Positions 9,638-19,225 are shown, counted from the stretch's first letter. The stretch is 64,000 nucleotides of DNA from Chondrocystis sp. NIES-4102 (GCA_002368355.1 AP018281.1:4402001-4466000), one strand, 5' to 3'. The notes: generated by a model from the letters alone, not told the origin. Translations and numbers: made by a program.

Positions 9638-9704
9638 CTTTTTGCTATTAGCCTAACTTTTAACTGAATACTTGAACTTAATATAATTAGATATTAGTTA
9701 TTAT

Positions 9705-9740
9705 CTGTTAGCTGTTAGCTGTTAGCTGTTAGCTGTTAGC
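9705..9740. repeat. Five tandem CTGTTAG heptamers
   Basis: Five exact CTGTTAG units plus one base. The unit is the reverse complement of CTAACAG, the family also seen at 4312 and 19205, here in the opposite orientation. It lies just downstream of the galU-like gene, which reads leftward. Confidence 0.9.
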
Positions 9741-9774
9741 TTTTCCTTTTTGCTGACTACTGAATTACTACCTA

Positions 9775-10683
9775 CTACCTATTACCTATTGATTTCATAT
9801 AGTTATAATAGTCAATCATAGTCTGACGATAAAACAAAGGCATACCTGTATCATAATATTGTCCTTGAACTTGATAGGCAACTGCGCCATATTTCTTATT
9901 TAGTTTATCCAAACAACTTGTTAATTGAAACTCCCCTGCTTCTAGTTGCTGATTCTCAATTGCATTTGCTAATAAATCAAAGATATCCGACTCTAAAATA
10001 TACATTCCAAAGATACCTAAATATTGCTCATCTGGCATACCTGTAACGTGTAGATGTTGACGAGCATATTCTAAGGTTGGCTTTTCATATATTTCTTTAA
10101 TTTCTAAAACAAACTCATCCTTTGTCCAATCACCAAAAATACAACCTGCTTTATGAATAATATCCTCATTCATAACAGTAATACCAATGATACTAGTACC
10201 AAATTGCTGATAAATATCCACCATTTGTTTAGCACAGGAAACAGCAATATTAGAGGTATAAACATGGTCGCCTAATAATAGTAGAAAAGGTTGATTGTTA
10301 ACCCATTCTTGAGTACAAAAAACAGCATGACCGAAACCCATTTGTTCAGGTTGAGTTAAAATAGTAATGCGATCGCCGATAGATTGTAGATATTTAGTAT
10401 AAGCTTGATTATCTGGGGATAACTTGGCTGCTAATTCAGGCGAAGGGGGAGATTTAAATAGATCATTAAATAAATCGCGATCGCTTTGTTGTACCACAAT
10501 TGCTATTTCTTCAATTCCTGCACTGATAGCCTCTTCAACAATTGCCAAAATAATCGGTTTAGCCCGTCCATCACCATCAATAATTGGCATCAATTCCTTT
10601 TTCAAAACCTTAGTTGCAGGATACATTCTTGTCCCAAAACCTGCTGCTGGGATAACGGCTTTTCTTACTGCTTGATGAGACAT
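9775..10683 (-). CDS. galU: UTP-glucose-1-phosphate uridylyltransferase family protein
   Basis: Sugar-1-phosphate nucleotidyltransferase making UDP-glucose or a related sugar for lipids and envelope polysaccharide. The 302-aa protein has the signature AAGFGTRMYPATKVLKKELM near residue 13, then the family segments FGHAVFCTQ, LLLGDHVY and GMPDEQYLGIFGMYIL. It is closer to bacterial GalU than to the CugP-type enzyme common in cyanobacteria, but the substrate is inferred. The final codons (reading IGNR) and the stop lie inside AGGTAAT/AGGTAGT heptamer repeats, so the native C-terminus may have been replaced by repeat sequence. Confidence 0.85.
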   Translation of the reverse strand: MSHQAVRKAVIPAAGFGTRMYPATKVLKKELMPIIDGDGRAKPIILAIVEEAISAGIEEIAIVVQQSDRDLFNDLFKSPPSPELAAKLSPDNQAYTKYLQSIGDRITILTQPEQMGFGHAVFCTQEWVNNQPFLLLLGDHVYTSNIAVSCAKQMVDIYQQFGTSIIGITVMNEDIIHKAGCIFGDWTKDEFVLEIKEIYEKPTLEYARQHLHVTGMPDEQYLGIFGMYILESDIFDLLANAIENQQLEAGEFQLTSCLDKLNKKYGAVAYQVQGQYYDTGMPLFYRQTMIDYYNYMKSIGNR

Positions 10684-10753
10684 AAATTATATTTCTAAAA
10701 ATTGCTATTAGCCTTTAATTGCTAAACAACCGATAGATCGATCATTGATAATT

Positions 10754-10835
10754 ACTACCAAAACCCCTACTACCAAAACCCCTACTACCTACTACCAAAA
10801 CCCCTACTACCTACTACCAAAACCCCTACTACCTA
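10754..10835. repeat. Composite 15-bp/7-bp tandem repeat
   Basis: Four copies of ACTACCAAAACCCCT interspersed with three copies of ACTACCT, which is the reverse complement of AGGTAGT. The 15-mer looks like the heptamer ACTACC(A/T) extended by AAACCCCT. It lies between the galU-like gene and the haemagglutinin-type gene, divergent from each other, so it falls in the shared promoter region. Confidence 0.9.
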
Positions 10836-10981
10836 ACTGTAACTTCTCTTAACCTTAAATTATAAATCTTCAAACACAATCTAAAAAAAATTGGAATGTA
10901 GCTTAATTGCAATATGTCTTACCTTTATAATACTCTATAGAAATATACCTAGTAATTAAATCAATATCAGGGAGTATCAAG

Positions 10982-13900
10982 TTGAAAACGCGCTTTTGTT
11001 TTCCTCTATCTTTTGCTACTTGTATAACTGCAAGTTTATTTTACAGTCTTGCTGCTTCTGCCCAAGTAACTTCAGATGGTACAACTGGCACTGTAGTTAA
11101 TAATAATGGTAATAACTTTGAAATAGATGCAGGTACAAGAAGCGGAGATAACCTGTTTCATAGTTTTGGAGAATTTTCTATCCCTACAGGCGGTAGTGCG
11201 GTTTTCAATAATGATCTAGATGTCAGTAATATCCTTTCTAGGGTAACAGGGGGTAATATTTCCCAGATTAATGGTTTAATTCAGGCACAGGGGAGTGCTA
11301 ATCTATTCCTTATTAACCCTGCGGGCATTATCTTTGGTACAAGTGCAGACTTAAATATTGGGGGTTCATTTTATGGTAGTACAGCCGATAGTATTTTATT
11401 TGAAGATGGGGAATTTAGTGCAGTTAATAATCTAAATCAACCCACACTTACTATTAATGCTCCCATTGGTTTAAATTTACGAGATAATCCAGCAGGTATT
11501 ACACTAAGAGGTAATGAAAACGCAACAGATTTAAATAATTTTGCTGCGATAGGCGTTCAAACGGGTGAGGGTTTAAACTTAATTGGTGGCGATATACAGC
11601 TAGATAATGCCATAATCTTAGCTATTGACGGCAATATAACATTAGGCGGGTTACAAAGTTCGGGAACTATTAACATTAACGAAAATGGGGGCTTGAACTT
11701 TCCTAATAATGTTGCTCAAGGTAACATCTCTCTAGATACTTCTGGAGTTTCCGTAAGATCTGCAACCGATGGTGCTGGTGGAACTATTAATTTAATTGGC
11801 AATAATATAAATATAAATAGCAGTTTATTAGAGGGTGGTATTGTAGCCAATTCTGTAGCCAATTCTGGTTTTGCCGACGCTCAAGCAGGAGATATTAACC
11901 TTAATGCGAGGGGAATAATAGATATTAGAGAAAGCCGTATTTCTAATATAGTTGATGCTGGTGGAATTGGTAATGCAGGAGATATTAATATTGAAACAGG
12001 ATCTCTCTCCTTGTCTAATAGCAAAGTTTTAAGTAGTGTGAGTGCAGGTGCAGTAGGCAAGGGTGGCAATATCACTATCAACGCCGATAATTTATCCCTA
12101 TCAGAAGCTTCAGGTATAGCAGCAGAAACGTCGGGTATAGCAGGAGAAAATCAACGTGCTGATGCTGGAAATATCACCATCAATGTCTCAAATTCTCTGC
12201 AAGCAACAGGTGGTTCATTGTTTCAATTGGATACTTTTGGTCAAGGGGATGCTGGTAATATAACGATTAACGGTGAAGACGCTACTATAACCCTTGATGG
12301 TAGCGCAATTTCAAGTTCAGTTAGAAACTATATATATGATACGGGAGATCAACTTATTGCTAATGGTAAGAGTGGTGCAATAAGTATTACTGCTGATTCC
12401 TTATCTTTATCCAATGGGGCGCAAATTAAAAATAATCTAGATCCTGGTGTTATAGGCGAAGGAAATAATATTAACCTCAGTGCTAATTCCATTTCCTTAT
12501 CTAATGCTAGTAATATTTTAAGTGGTGTTGATGCAGATGCAGTAGGTAAGGGTGGTAATATAAATATCAACGCCGATAAATTATCTTTATCAGAAGCCTC
12601 AACAATTGCTACTACAACATTGGGTATAGCAGGAGAAAATGGACGTGCTGATGCTGGAGATATTACCGTAAATGTCTCAGATTCTCTGCAAGCAACAGGT
12701 GGTTCATACTTTCAATCAGATACTTTTGGTCAAGGGGATGCTGGTAAGATTACGATTAATGCTGAAAGTGCAAACGTTACTTTAGATGGTACAAACCCTA
12801 ACGATAATGTATCTTCAGGTATTTTTAGTTCAGTCAGAAACTTTATATATGATACAGGAGTGCAACTTATTGGTAATGGTAAAAGTGGTGAAATAAGTAT
12901 TACTGCTGATTCCTTATCTTTATCCAATGGGGCGCAAATTAGAAATACTTTAGATCCTGGCGTTATAGGCGAAGGAAATAATATTAACCTCACTGCTAAT
13001 TCCATTTCCTTATCTAATGCTAGTGGTATTTTAAGTGGTGTTGATATAGACGCAATAGGTAAGGGTGGCAATATCACTATCAACACAGATAATTTATCTT
13101 TATCAGAAGCTTCAGGTATAGCAACAGATACATCAGGTATAGCAGCAGAAAATGGACGCGCTGATGCTGGAGATATTACCGTGAATGTCTCAAATTCTCT
13201 GCAAGCAACAGGTGGTTCAGTATTTCAATCAGATACATTTGGTCAAGGGGATGCAGGTAAGATTACGATTAATGGTGAAACTGCAAACGTTACTTTAGAC
13301 GGTATAAATCCTAATACAACAGTACCTACTCAGATTTCAAGTTCAGTCAGAAACTTTATATATGATACGGGAGTGCAACTTATTGCTAATGGTAAGAGTG
13401 GTGAAATAAGTATTACTGCTGATTCCTTATCTTTAACCAATGGGGCGCAAATTAGAAATAGTTTAGATTCTGATGTTATAGGCGAAGGAAATAATATAAA
13501 TGTTAGCGCAGATAATTTATCTTTAAATAATAACGCATTAATTTTTTCTGGTACTTTTAGTCAAGGTAATGGTGGTGATATTACCTTAAATACTAGCGAT
13601 CGCCTGACTCTGGCGGAAAATAGTACTATTTCAACCCAAGTTGTAGGAACTAACGCTAGTGGAGGTAATATAACTATTAATGCCAAAGATGGTTTTATAG
13701 TTACTCCTGAGAGTCAAAATGCAGGTAATGGTAATGATATTGTCACTAACTCTCCAGAAGGTGAAGGAGGCAATATTAGAATTGAGGCTCAGGGTGTTTT
13801 AGGCATACAAGAAAGAGATGCTACTCCCGACAATGGCACAAACGATATTGATGCTAGTGGTACTGTTGATGGTGATATTAATATTAACGCTCCTAGTTCT

Positions 13901-14248
13901 GATGCCATTGAAGGCGCAACCAAATTACCTAATAATCCCGTAGAGGCTGGGGAAACTGTGGCTCAAGCCTGCGTTTCTAATAGGGGTACTGATGGTAATA
14001 ATTTGGTTATTACTGGTAAGGGTGGAATACCTAATGAAATTATTGCACCTTTAGTTTCAGATTCAATTACTATTAATGGTCAAGCAACATCAGCAGCATT
14101 TCCAGTTAAAGAAATAAAAACTAGTAAGGGTAATATTATTGCTGCCCAAGGAATTGCAATTAAAAAGGATGGTAGCATTGTTTTAACCGCCTATCCAACT
14201 AATAATTCCCGAATTCCTCAAATTCCCAATAGTTGCGGTAAATCGTAG
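10982..14248 (+). CDS. Two-partner secretion, filamentous haemagglutinin-type protein
   Basis: Large secreted/surface protein of 1088 aa. The start is TTG 10982, preceded by GGGAG at about 8 bp, and it gives a clean signal peptide (LSFATCITASLFYSLAASAQ). The TPS domain follows (about residues 30-180), including LINPAGIIFGTSADLNIGGS. The rest is a repetitive beta-helix rich in G/N/S/T. Three tandem copies of a ~165-aa unit start near nt 12050, 12539 and 13052, each with LSLSEAS, RADAGDITVNVS, SLQATGG, DTFGQGDAG and SITADSLSLSNGAQI. The C-terminal part has a lone Cys (AQACVSNRGT), common in cyanobacterial S-layer/TPS proteins. No TpsB outer-membrane transporter gene is nearby. Adhesion or cell contact is the likely role. 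Confidence 0.85.
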   Translation: MKTRFCFPLSFATCITASLFYSLAASAQVTSDGTTGTVVNNNGNNFEIDAGTRSGDNLFHSFGEFSIPTGGSAVFNNDLDVSNILSRVTGGNISQINGLIQAQGSANLFLINPAGIIFGTSADLNIGGSFYGSTADSILFEDGEFSAVNNLNQPTLTINAPIGLNLRDNPAGITLRGNENATDLNNFAAIGVQTGEGLNLIGGDIQLDNAIILAIDGNITLGGLQSSGTININENGGLNFPNNVAQGNISLDTSGVSVRSATDGAGGTINLIGNNININSSLLEGGIVANSVANSGFADAQAGDINLNARGIIDIRESRISNIVDAGGIGNAGDINIETGSLSLSNSKVLSSVSAGAVGKGGNITINADNLSLSEASGIAAETSGIAGENQRADAGNITINVSNSLQATGGSLFQLDTFGQGDAGNITINGEDATITLDGSAISSSVRNYIYDTGDQLIANGKSGAISITADSLSLSNGAQIKNNLDPGVIGEGNNINLSANSISLSNASNILSGVDADAVGKGGNININADKLSLSEASTIATTTLGIAGENGRADAGDITVNVSDSLQATGGSYFQSDTFGQGDAGKITINAESANVTLDGTNPNDNVSSGIFSSVRNFIYDTGVQLIGNGKSGEISITADSLSLSNGAQIRNTLDPGVIGEGNNINLTANSISLSNASGILSGVDIDAIGKGGNITINTDNLSLSEASGIATDTSGIAAENGRADAGDITVNVSNSLQATGGSVFQSDTFGQGDAGKITINGETANVTLDGINPNTTVPTQISSSVRNFIYDTGVQLIANGKSGEISITADSLSLTNGAQIRNSLDSDVIGEGNNINVSADNLSLNNNALIFSGTFSQGNGGDITLNTSDRLTLAENSTISTQVVGTNASGGNITINAKDGFIVTPESQNAGNGNDIVTNSPEGEGGNIRIEAQGVLGIQERDATPDNGTNDIDASGTVDGDININAPSSDAIEGATKLPNNPVEAGETVAQACVSNRGTDGNNLVITGKGGIPNEIIAPLVSDSITINGQATSAAFPVKEIKTSKGNIIAAQGIAIKKDGSIVLTAYPTNNSRIPQIPNSCGKS
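12050..13560 (+). repeat. Three tandem ~490-513-bp coding repeats
   Basis: Copies begin near 12050, 12539 and 13052 at GCA(G/A)TAGG(C/T)AAGGGTGG, i.e. periods of about 489 and 513 bp. Long stretches are nearly identical at DNA level, for example TACTGCTGATTCCTTATC in all three. The homology implies recent duplication or gene conversion inside the TPS protein gene. Confidence 0.9.
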
Positions 14249-14360
14249 GTAAATAGGTAGTAGTTTAAATATAAAAGTTATTAAGTACACCATCATCGCT
14301 TTTGCTCAATTTCATGGTGAGCGCGCTTTAGATTACAGATAAAACATTGCTTATGTTGAT

Positions 14361-14774
14361 TTATTCAGCAGTCAAAAACATCAGAGGAGAAATGCTAAAA
14401 AATTCACTGAGTTTTTGTATTTGTTTGGCACTCATTTCTTGATTTTTTTCTAAAATATTAATAACTGTAGCTTCGTTATTAAAAACCGTAACTAAATCCC
14501 CTTGCTGCAAATTTTCTTCAATCATTAATGCTTTAATAAGTTCAATTCCTCTTAGCACTGGCATTGGTTCATGTTTTTGCTCGTATTCATAAACCAGAGT
14601 ACCCAGTACTTCAAGATAATCTTTATCGTCCTGATCAATATTTTTTTTATCTATAATTGCTTCAATTTGTGCCAATGTCGCCAATAATTGAGCTTCGTTA
14701 TTTATAGGACGTGGCGGAAAAGAATTAATTAATTGAAGATAGTAATTACTAGGAGTTGTTAAACCAGTCGTCAT
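14361..14774 (-). CDS. higA: HigA-type antitoxin
   Basis: Antitoxin of a HigBA type II module; the antitoxin follows the toxin, as is usual for HigBA. The preferred ATG at 14774 gives MTTGLTTPSNYYLQLINSFP (137 aa); an upstream ATG at 14795 would add MIGRRGK. The COG5499-like arrangement is clear: an N-terminal helical part (LLATLAQIEAII), a linker with DKDYLEVLGTLVYEYEQKH, and a C-terminal HTH (MSAKQIQKLSEFFSISPLMF). The gene overlaps the end of higB by about 26 bp, so translational coupling is expected. The antitoxin looks intact while the toxin does not. Confidence 0.85.
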   Translation of the reverse strand: MTTGLTTPSNYYLQLINSFPPRPINNEAQLLATLAQIEAIIDKKNIDQDDKDYLEVLGTLVYEYEQKHEPMPVLRGIELIKALMIEENLQQGDLVTVFNNEATVINILEKNQEMSAKQIQKLSEFFSISPLMFLTAE

Positions 14775-15049
14775 TTTTCCCCTTCTCCCTATCATATTCT
14801 GCGTGGGTAAGGATATTGCGAGTAAAAACTATTTGAGATTGATAATCGATGAAAGTAACGAGTCTATATTTATTGCCTCCTATATTGAAAACGGTCAAAT
14901 TTCCTACAAGATCAGCAGCAGGAAAGACTTTTCGCACATCTGCCAGGTTTTGCCATTTGGCATCAGTGGTACGTTGATACCATAATAATAGACTTATTTC
15001 AGCGTCGTTATGTTTTGACCAGAACTCTCTTAATTTTCTTAATCCGCAT
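14749..15049 (-). pseudogene. higB: HigB-type toxin, frameshifted at N-terminus
   Basis: mRNA interferase-like HigB (RelE fold). The conserved body is intact on the minus strand: LREFWSKHNDAE, VFNIGGNKYRLV and TFIDYQSQIVFTRNILTHAE, ending in DDWFNNS. This frame has no start codon before it meets an in-frame TGA (15053-15055). The natural ATG (15047-15049), giving MRIKK, is in a different frame. A net one-base shift in the A-rich codons just after the ATG (about 15025-15046) would join the two. A GTG at 14937 is in frame, but it would yield only the last ~62 residues and lose the first helices. I read it as an inactivated toxin; a sequencing error is possible. Confidence 0.75.
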
Positions 15050-15094
15050 TTTCAGTATTAGTATGGCATAACTTAGAACTAAGATATCCAGATT

Positions 15095-16216
15095 TCAATA
15101 CAACTCATACTTTAAAAAAGTACAGGGAATTGCACCGTTATAGAGTTTTATCCGTTTAGAAGTCCGTAGTCCTACTTGCTTGGTTAGTTTCATGCTTCCA
15201 GTCAGGATATATGCCGTCCAGCCTTTAAATCGTTGTTTAAAAATATCTCCCAACTGTTTATATAATTCTCCTAATTCTGCTTCCTTACCCAACCTAATAC
15301 CATAGGGAGGATTACAAATTAACACACCCCGATCGCTTGGAGGTTCAATAGTAGATATTTCCTGACGGGCAAATTTTACATAGTCTTCTAGTCCTGAATT
15401 TTCCGCATTGATAAAAGCCTGACGAATTACTTGTAAATCGCGATCGCTACCAATAATCGGTACAGCTAATTCAAATTTCTGGCGATCGCCTGCCTCTTTT
15501 AAGAGAGTTTGCCATAAGTCATGGTCGTAATCTAACCAATTTTGAAACCCAAAATCACGATATAATCCTGGGGCAACATTTAAACCTTTTAAAGCTGCTT
15601 CAATTGGTAAAGTCCCACTACCACACATGGGATCGAGAAAAGGTAAATCTGGTGTCCATTGAGCCAAATCTAATAAGGCTGCTGCTAATGTTTCTTTCAT
15701 CGGTGCAGCACCAATAGCAGGACGATATCCCCGACGGTGTAAACTAGACCCCGAACTATCAAGACTAAGAATACAGTGTTTTTCGTCAATATGAGCATTA
15801 ATTAATAAATCGGGATTTTCCGTATCAATGCTAGATCTTTTTCCGCCTCGACGCTGTTGCCAATCTACGATCGCATTTTTAATTTGTAAGGCTGTAAAGT
15901 GGGTATGATTGAGATTTTTATTCTTACCCGTGCAAGTAACAGCGATCGTCATCTCTGGTGTTAAATATTCGTCCCAATCAAGTTTTTGTACATGACGGTA
16001 AAGTTCATCCCCATTAAAACTTTTTACCCTGGCAATAGGCATCAAAATCCGAAAAGTTGTTCTTGTCCAAAGATTGGCTTTATATAATAATGCTTTATCT
16101 CCCCGAAAATGCACCCCTGTAAAATCTGGACGCACATCAACCGCACCAATATTACTTAATTCCTCCGCAGCCACTTCCTCCAAGCCACGGGCAACAGTAG
16201 CAAAATAATCATTCAT
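15095..16216 (-). CDS. rlmL: THUMP-domain class I RNA methyltransferase (RlmL-like)
   Basis: Predicted 23S rRNA guanine-N2 methyltransferase corresponding to the N-terminal half of E. coli RlmKL (m2G2445 activity inferred). The 373-aa protein starts MNDYFATVARGLEEVAAEEL. It has a ferredoxin-like/THUMP region (about residues 1-160), the motif FLDPMCGSGTLPIEAALK for SAM binding, and the catalytic NPPY in GVLICNPPYGIRLG. Cytoplasmic. It lies 34 bp downstream of the K+ channel gene on the same strand, so the two may be co-transcribed. Confidence 0.92.
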   Translation of the reverse strand: MNDYFATVARGLEEVAAEELSNIGAVDVRPDFTGVHFRGDKALLYKANLWTRTTFRILMPIARVKSFNGDELYRHVQKLDWDEYLTPEMTIAVTCTGKNKNLNHTHFTALQIKNAIVDWQQRRGGKRSSIDTENPDLLINAHIDEKHCILSLDSSGSSLHRRGYRPAIGAAPMKETLAAALLDLAQWTPDLPFLDPMCGSGTLPIEAALKGLNVAPGLYRDFGFQNWLDYDHDLWQTLLKEAGDRQKFELAVPIIGSDRDLQVIRQAFINAENSGLEDYVKFARQEISTIEPPSDRGVLICNPPYGIRLGKEAELGELYKQLGDIFKQRFKGWTAYILTGSMKLTKQVGLRTSKRIKLYNGAIPCTFLKYELY

Positions 16217-16250
16217 AATTTTAAATACTTATATAATACTTAAATAATAC

Positions 16251-17321
16251 CTACTGATTCTTAGGTGTTCTAAAAGAATTAATAGGATTCATTGGGCCTA
16301 AAATCTTATTTAAATCTCGTAATTGTTCGGCTGTCCCCATACAAATTAAAGCATCCTGTTCTAAGATTAAAGTCTCCCCTGTCGGCCCTGCAAACAAATC
16401 CCCATCAACACGACGAATAGCCAAAACCAAAGCCCCAGATTGCGATCGCAGTTGTGCCTCCCTCAAAGTTTTACCAACATAAGGACAATGTTCGGAATCT
16501 ACTAAAAACTCTTCTAAATAATAGGAACGATTCGATCCTGTAATAATACCATCAACAAAGTCCATTACCTGCGGTCTTAAAGCCGAAGCTGCTAACCTTT
16601 TACCCCCCGTAATATAAGGAGATACTACCGCGTCTGCCCCTGCCCTTTGTAACTTTTGTACAGCCTCTTCATTACTAGCACGAGCTATCGCCCGAATACG
16701 GGGATTAAGGGTTTTGGCGGATAAAACAGTATAAAGATTTTCGGCATCGGAAGGTAAGGCGGTAACTAAACAGATTGCTTTATCAATTTGAGCGCGGATC
16801 AAAGAATCATCTAGGGTAGCATCCCCCAAAATAGCTATATATCCTAACTGTTTAATCGCCTCGACATTTTCGAGGTTATCATCAATCACCACAAACTGTA
16901 TCCCTTCTGCAAAGAATTCACGCGCCACATGGCTACCAGTGCGCCCACAACCGCAAACAATATAATGTTGATTTAAAGATTCAATCAAGCTTTTCTCCTG
17001 TCTAAATCTAAACCCTTCTTGGAAATAACCTTGAATTAAGGCTTCTGTAAAACGATTAACAATGTAACCAATGGTCACCAACCCCATTAAAATTAAGACA
17101 ATGGTAAATAATCTGCCTCTTTCCCCCAGAGGACGAACCTCAGTAAATCCGACTGTAGATAAAGTAATGACAGTCATGTAGGCTGATTCTACCAAAGTCC
17201 ATTTTTCAACAAACCGATACCAAAAAGTTCCAATAAGGATAATGATAGCTAATGCTATACCACCTCGAACCAACTCCTTGCGTAAACGACGATATTTTTC
17301 CTCAAAACTAAAACTTTGCAT
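16251..17321 (-). CDS. Potassium channel with TrkA-N/RCK domains
   Basis: Two-helix K+ channel. The 356-aa protein has helix 1 near residues 15-35, a pore with MTVITLSTVGFTEVRPLGER (filter TVGF) and helix 2 near 75-95. These are followed by a Rossmann-fold RCK/TrkA-N domain (YIVCGCGRTGSHVAREF, about residue 115) and a TrkA-C domain from about residue 265. The filter is TVGFTE, not the common TVGYGD; TVGF occurs in several bacterial channels of this group. Nucleotide- or Ca2+-gated K+ flux is inferred from the architecture. Confidence 0.93.
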   Translation of the reverse strand: MQSFSFEEKYRRLRKELVRGGIALAIIILIGTFWYRFVEKWTLVESAYMTVITLSTVGFTEVRPLGERGRLFTIVLILMGLVTIGYIVNRFTEALIQGYFQEGFRFRQEKSLIESLNQHYIVCGCGRTGSHVAREFFAEGIQFVVIDDNLENVEAIKQLGYIAILGDATLDDSLIRAQIDKAICLVTALPSDAENLYTVLSAKTLNPRIRAIARASNEEAVQKLQRAGADAVVSPYITGGKRLAASALRPQVMDFVDGIITGSNRSYYLEEFLVDSEHCPYVGKTLREAQLRSQSGALVLAIRRVDGDLFAGPTGETLILEQDALICMGTAEQLRDLNKILGPMNPINSFRTPKNQ

Positions 17322-17580
17322 TCAAAGATTGCCTTTGGTAATTCTGAGATTTTAAAGCTAAAGCGTATAAGAATAATAAATTAATGATCAATCCTAAGTA
17401 ATTAAGTTTACTTGTAAGGCGTTCTAAATACGGGTAATAATCACAAGTTTTGCCTAAAATTGATTACATTTAAAAATAAGTTTGGTTAGATACTAAACAA
17501 TCTCAGTATTATCAAATACTAATTGCTATTTTAGATACATTTATGATGCTGCTAAAACAAATTATACTCAGGAGTAACTC

Positions 17581-18852
17581 GTGATTCAATCACCATTACT
17601 AAAAGATCTGGCTACCACCGATAATCATAGCGAATTTGATGGCGATCGCTTTGAGCAAAATGTCATGAATACCTATGGTCGTTTTCCTATTGCGATCGAA
17701 AAGGGAGAAGGTTGTCGTCTTTGGGACACTAACGGCAAAGAATATTTAGATTTTGTGGCTGGAATTGCTACCTGTACCCTCGGTCATGCACATCCTGCAC
17801 TAATTGCTGCTGTAACTGCCCAAATTCAAAAGGTACATCATGTATCTAATCTGTATTATATTCCTGAACAGGGAGAGCTTGCAGCCTGGTTAGTAGAACA
17901 TTCCTGTGCTGATAAAGTTTTCTTTTGTAATTCAGGTGCGGAAGCTAATGAAGCTGCGATTAAACTTGCCAGAAAATACGCTCATACTAAACTCGAAAAA
18001 GTAGATGAGCCGATTATTCTAACTGCAAAAGCAAGTTTTCATGGACGGACTTTAGCGACTGTTACCGCCACAGGACAAGAAAAATATCAACAAGGTTTTG
18101 CTCCCTTACCCGCAGGCTTTGCCTATGTTCCCTATAATGACATTACCGCCGTGGAAAATGCGATCGCTGACCTTGATGAAGGTACTTGTTCTAGGGTAGT
18201 AGGAATTATGATTGAACCTCTCCAAGGGGAGGGGGGGGTACGTCCTGGGGATAAAGAATATTTCTCGAAGTTACGTAAGATATGCGACGATAATGGAATT
18301 CTGTTGATCTTTGACGAAGTACAAGTGGGGGTCGGTAGAACAGGTAAACTTTGGGGATATGAGAATTTAGGAGTTGAACCAGATATCTTTACTAGTGCTA
18401 AAGGTTTGGCTGGTGGTATTCCCATTGGGGCAATGCTTTGTAAAGACTCTTGTGCAGCCTTTGAACCTGGCAATCATGCTAGTACTTTTGGTGGTAATCC
18501 CTTTGTCTGTGCTGCTGCTTTGGCGGTATTAAAAACCCTAGAGAAAGAAAACATTTTACAAAATGTACAAGCTAGAGGTGAACAATTACGAGCTAGATTA
18601 ACAGCGATCGCCCAGAAATATCCTAATATATTTAGTGATGTGCGTGGGTGGGGATTAATTAATGGGTTGGAAATACGTTCTGATATTGATTTAACTTCCA
18701 TTGAATTAGTCAAAGCAGCCATGTCAGAAGGTTTATTATTAGCCCCCGCAGGTACTAAAGTTTTACGTTTTGTCCCACCCCTAATTGTTTCGGAAGCCGA
18801 AATTGATCAAGGTATGGCAATTTTAGATAAAGCGATCGCACTTTGTAATTAA
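17581..18852 (+). CDS. argD: Acetylornithine aminotransferase
   Basis: PLP enzyme of arginine biosynthesis converting N-acetylglutamate semialdehyde to N-acetylornithine. The GTG start at 17581 has a strong AGGAG 8 bp upstream. The 423-aa protein carries the class III aminotransferase signature LIFDEVQVGVGRTGKLWG, the Schiff-base lysine in TSAKGLAGGIPIGAM, and FCNSGAEANEAAIKLARKYA for the PLP phosphate region. It may also act on succinyldiaminopimelate, as ArgD can. It stands alone, with a 260-bp AT-rich leader. Confidence 0.95.
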   Translation: MIQSPLLKDLATTDNHSEFDGDRFEQNVMNTYGRFPIAIEKGEGCRLWDTNGKEYLDFVAGIATCTLGHAHPALIAAVTAQIQKVHHVSNLYYIPEQGELAAWLVEHSCADKVFFCNSGAEANEAAIKLARKYAHTKLEKVDEPIILTAKASFHGRTLATVTATGQEKYQQGFAPLPAGFAYVPYNDITAVENAIADLDEGTCSRVVGIMIEPLQGEGGVRPGDKEYFSKLRKICDDNGILLIFDEVQVGVGRTGKLWGYENLGVEPDIFTSAKGLAGGIPIGAMLCKDSCAAFEPGNHASTFGGNPFVCAAALAVLKTLEKENILQNVQARGEQLRARLTAIAQKYPNIFSDVRGWGLINGLEIRSDIDLTSIELVKAAMSEGLLLAPAGTKVLRFVPPLIVSEAEIDQGMAILDKAIALCN

Positions 18853-19120
18853 TTAATAGGTAGAAAACTTTTAGCAACGGGTCATCGGTACTGCGTCGTT
18901 CGTAGGCGGAGTCTGGAATAACTACTTTGTAGTGACAATCCTCAAACTGTTACATTATTACAATTATTTAATGGTTAGATGAGTAAAAATACCAATTGTG
19001 AGGAGTGAACTATCTAAGAGGCTTGTTTTTGGGATCGAAACACGGACAGAACCCCAAGAGCAAGCTTCTTGCTTTATTCATGTATAAGTTTATGACAATT
19101 GGGGTGATTATTAGTTATAG
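18853..19120. other. Intergenic region with nested inverted repeats
   Basis: No gene seen. CCAATTGT (18992-18999) pairs with ACAATTGG (19095-19102) and encloses two further stems: TTGGG (19029-19033) with CCCAA (19053-19057), and the hairpin AGCAAG-CTT-CTTGCT (19059-19073) followed by TTATT. The last could terminate argD transcription. The whole 110-bp block resembles a structured RNA or a miniature mobile element. Confidence 0.45.
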
Positions 19121-19225
19121 GAGTCAGGAGTCAGGAGACAGGAGACAGGAGTCAGGAGACAGGAGTAGTAGGTAGGGGATAATAAGTAATAAGTAATAAG
19201 TGATAGGTAACAGCTAACAGCTAAA
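19121..19225. repeat. In-register mosaic array of 15 heptamers
   Basis: Fifteen consecutive 7-bp units keep perfect register while the unit changes. GAGTCAG twice, GAGACAG twice, GAGTCAG and GAGACAG come first. Then GAGTAGT, AGGTAGG and GGATAAT lead to AAGTAAT twice, AAGTGAT, AGGTAAC, AGCTAAC and AGCTAAA. Located between argD and uppS (convergent). Confidence 0.9.

Noticed and set aside
10754-10835. CRISPR-like alternation of repeats
   Set aside because: Units are 15 and 7 bp, the 'spacers' are identical repeats, and there are no cas genes. It is a composite tandem repeat.
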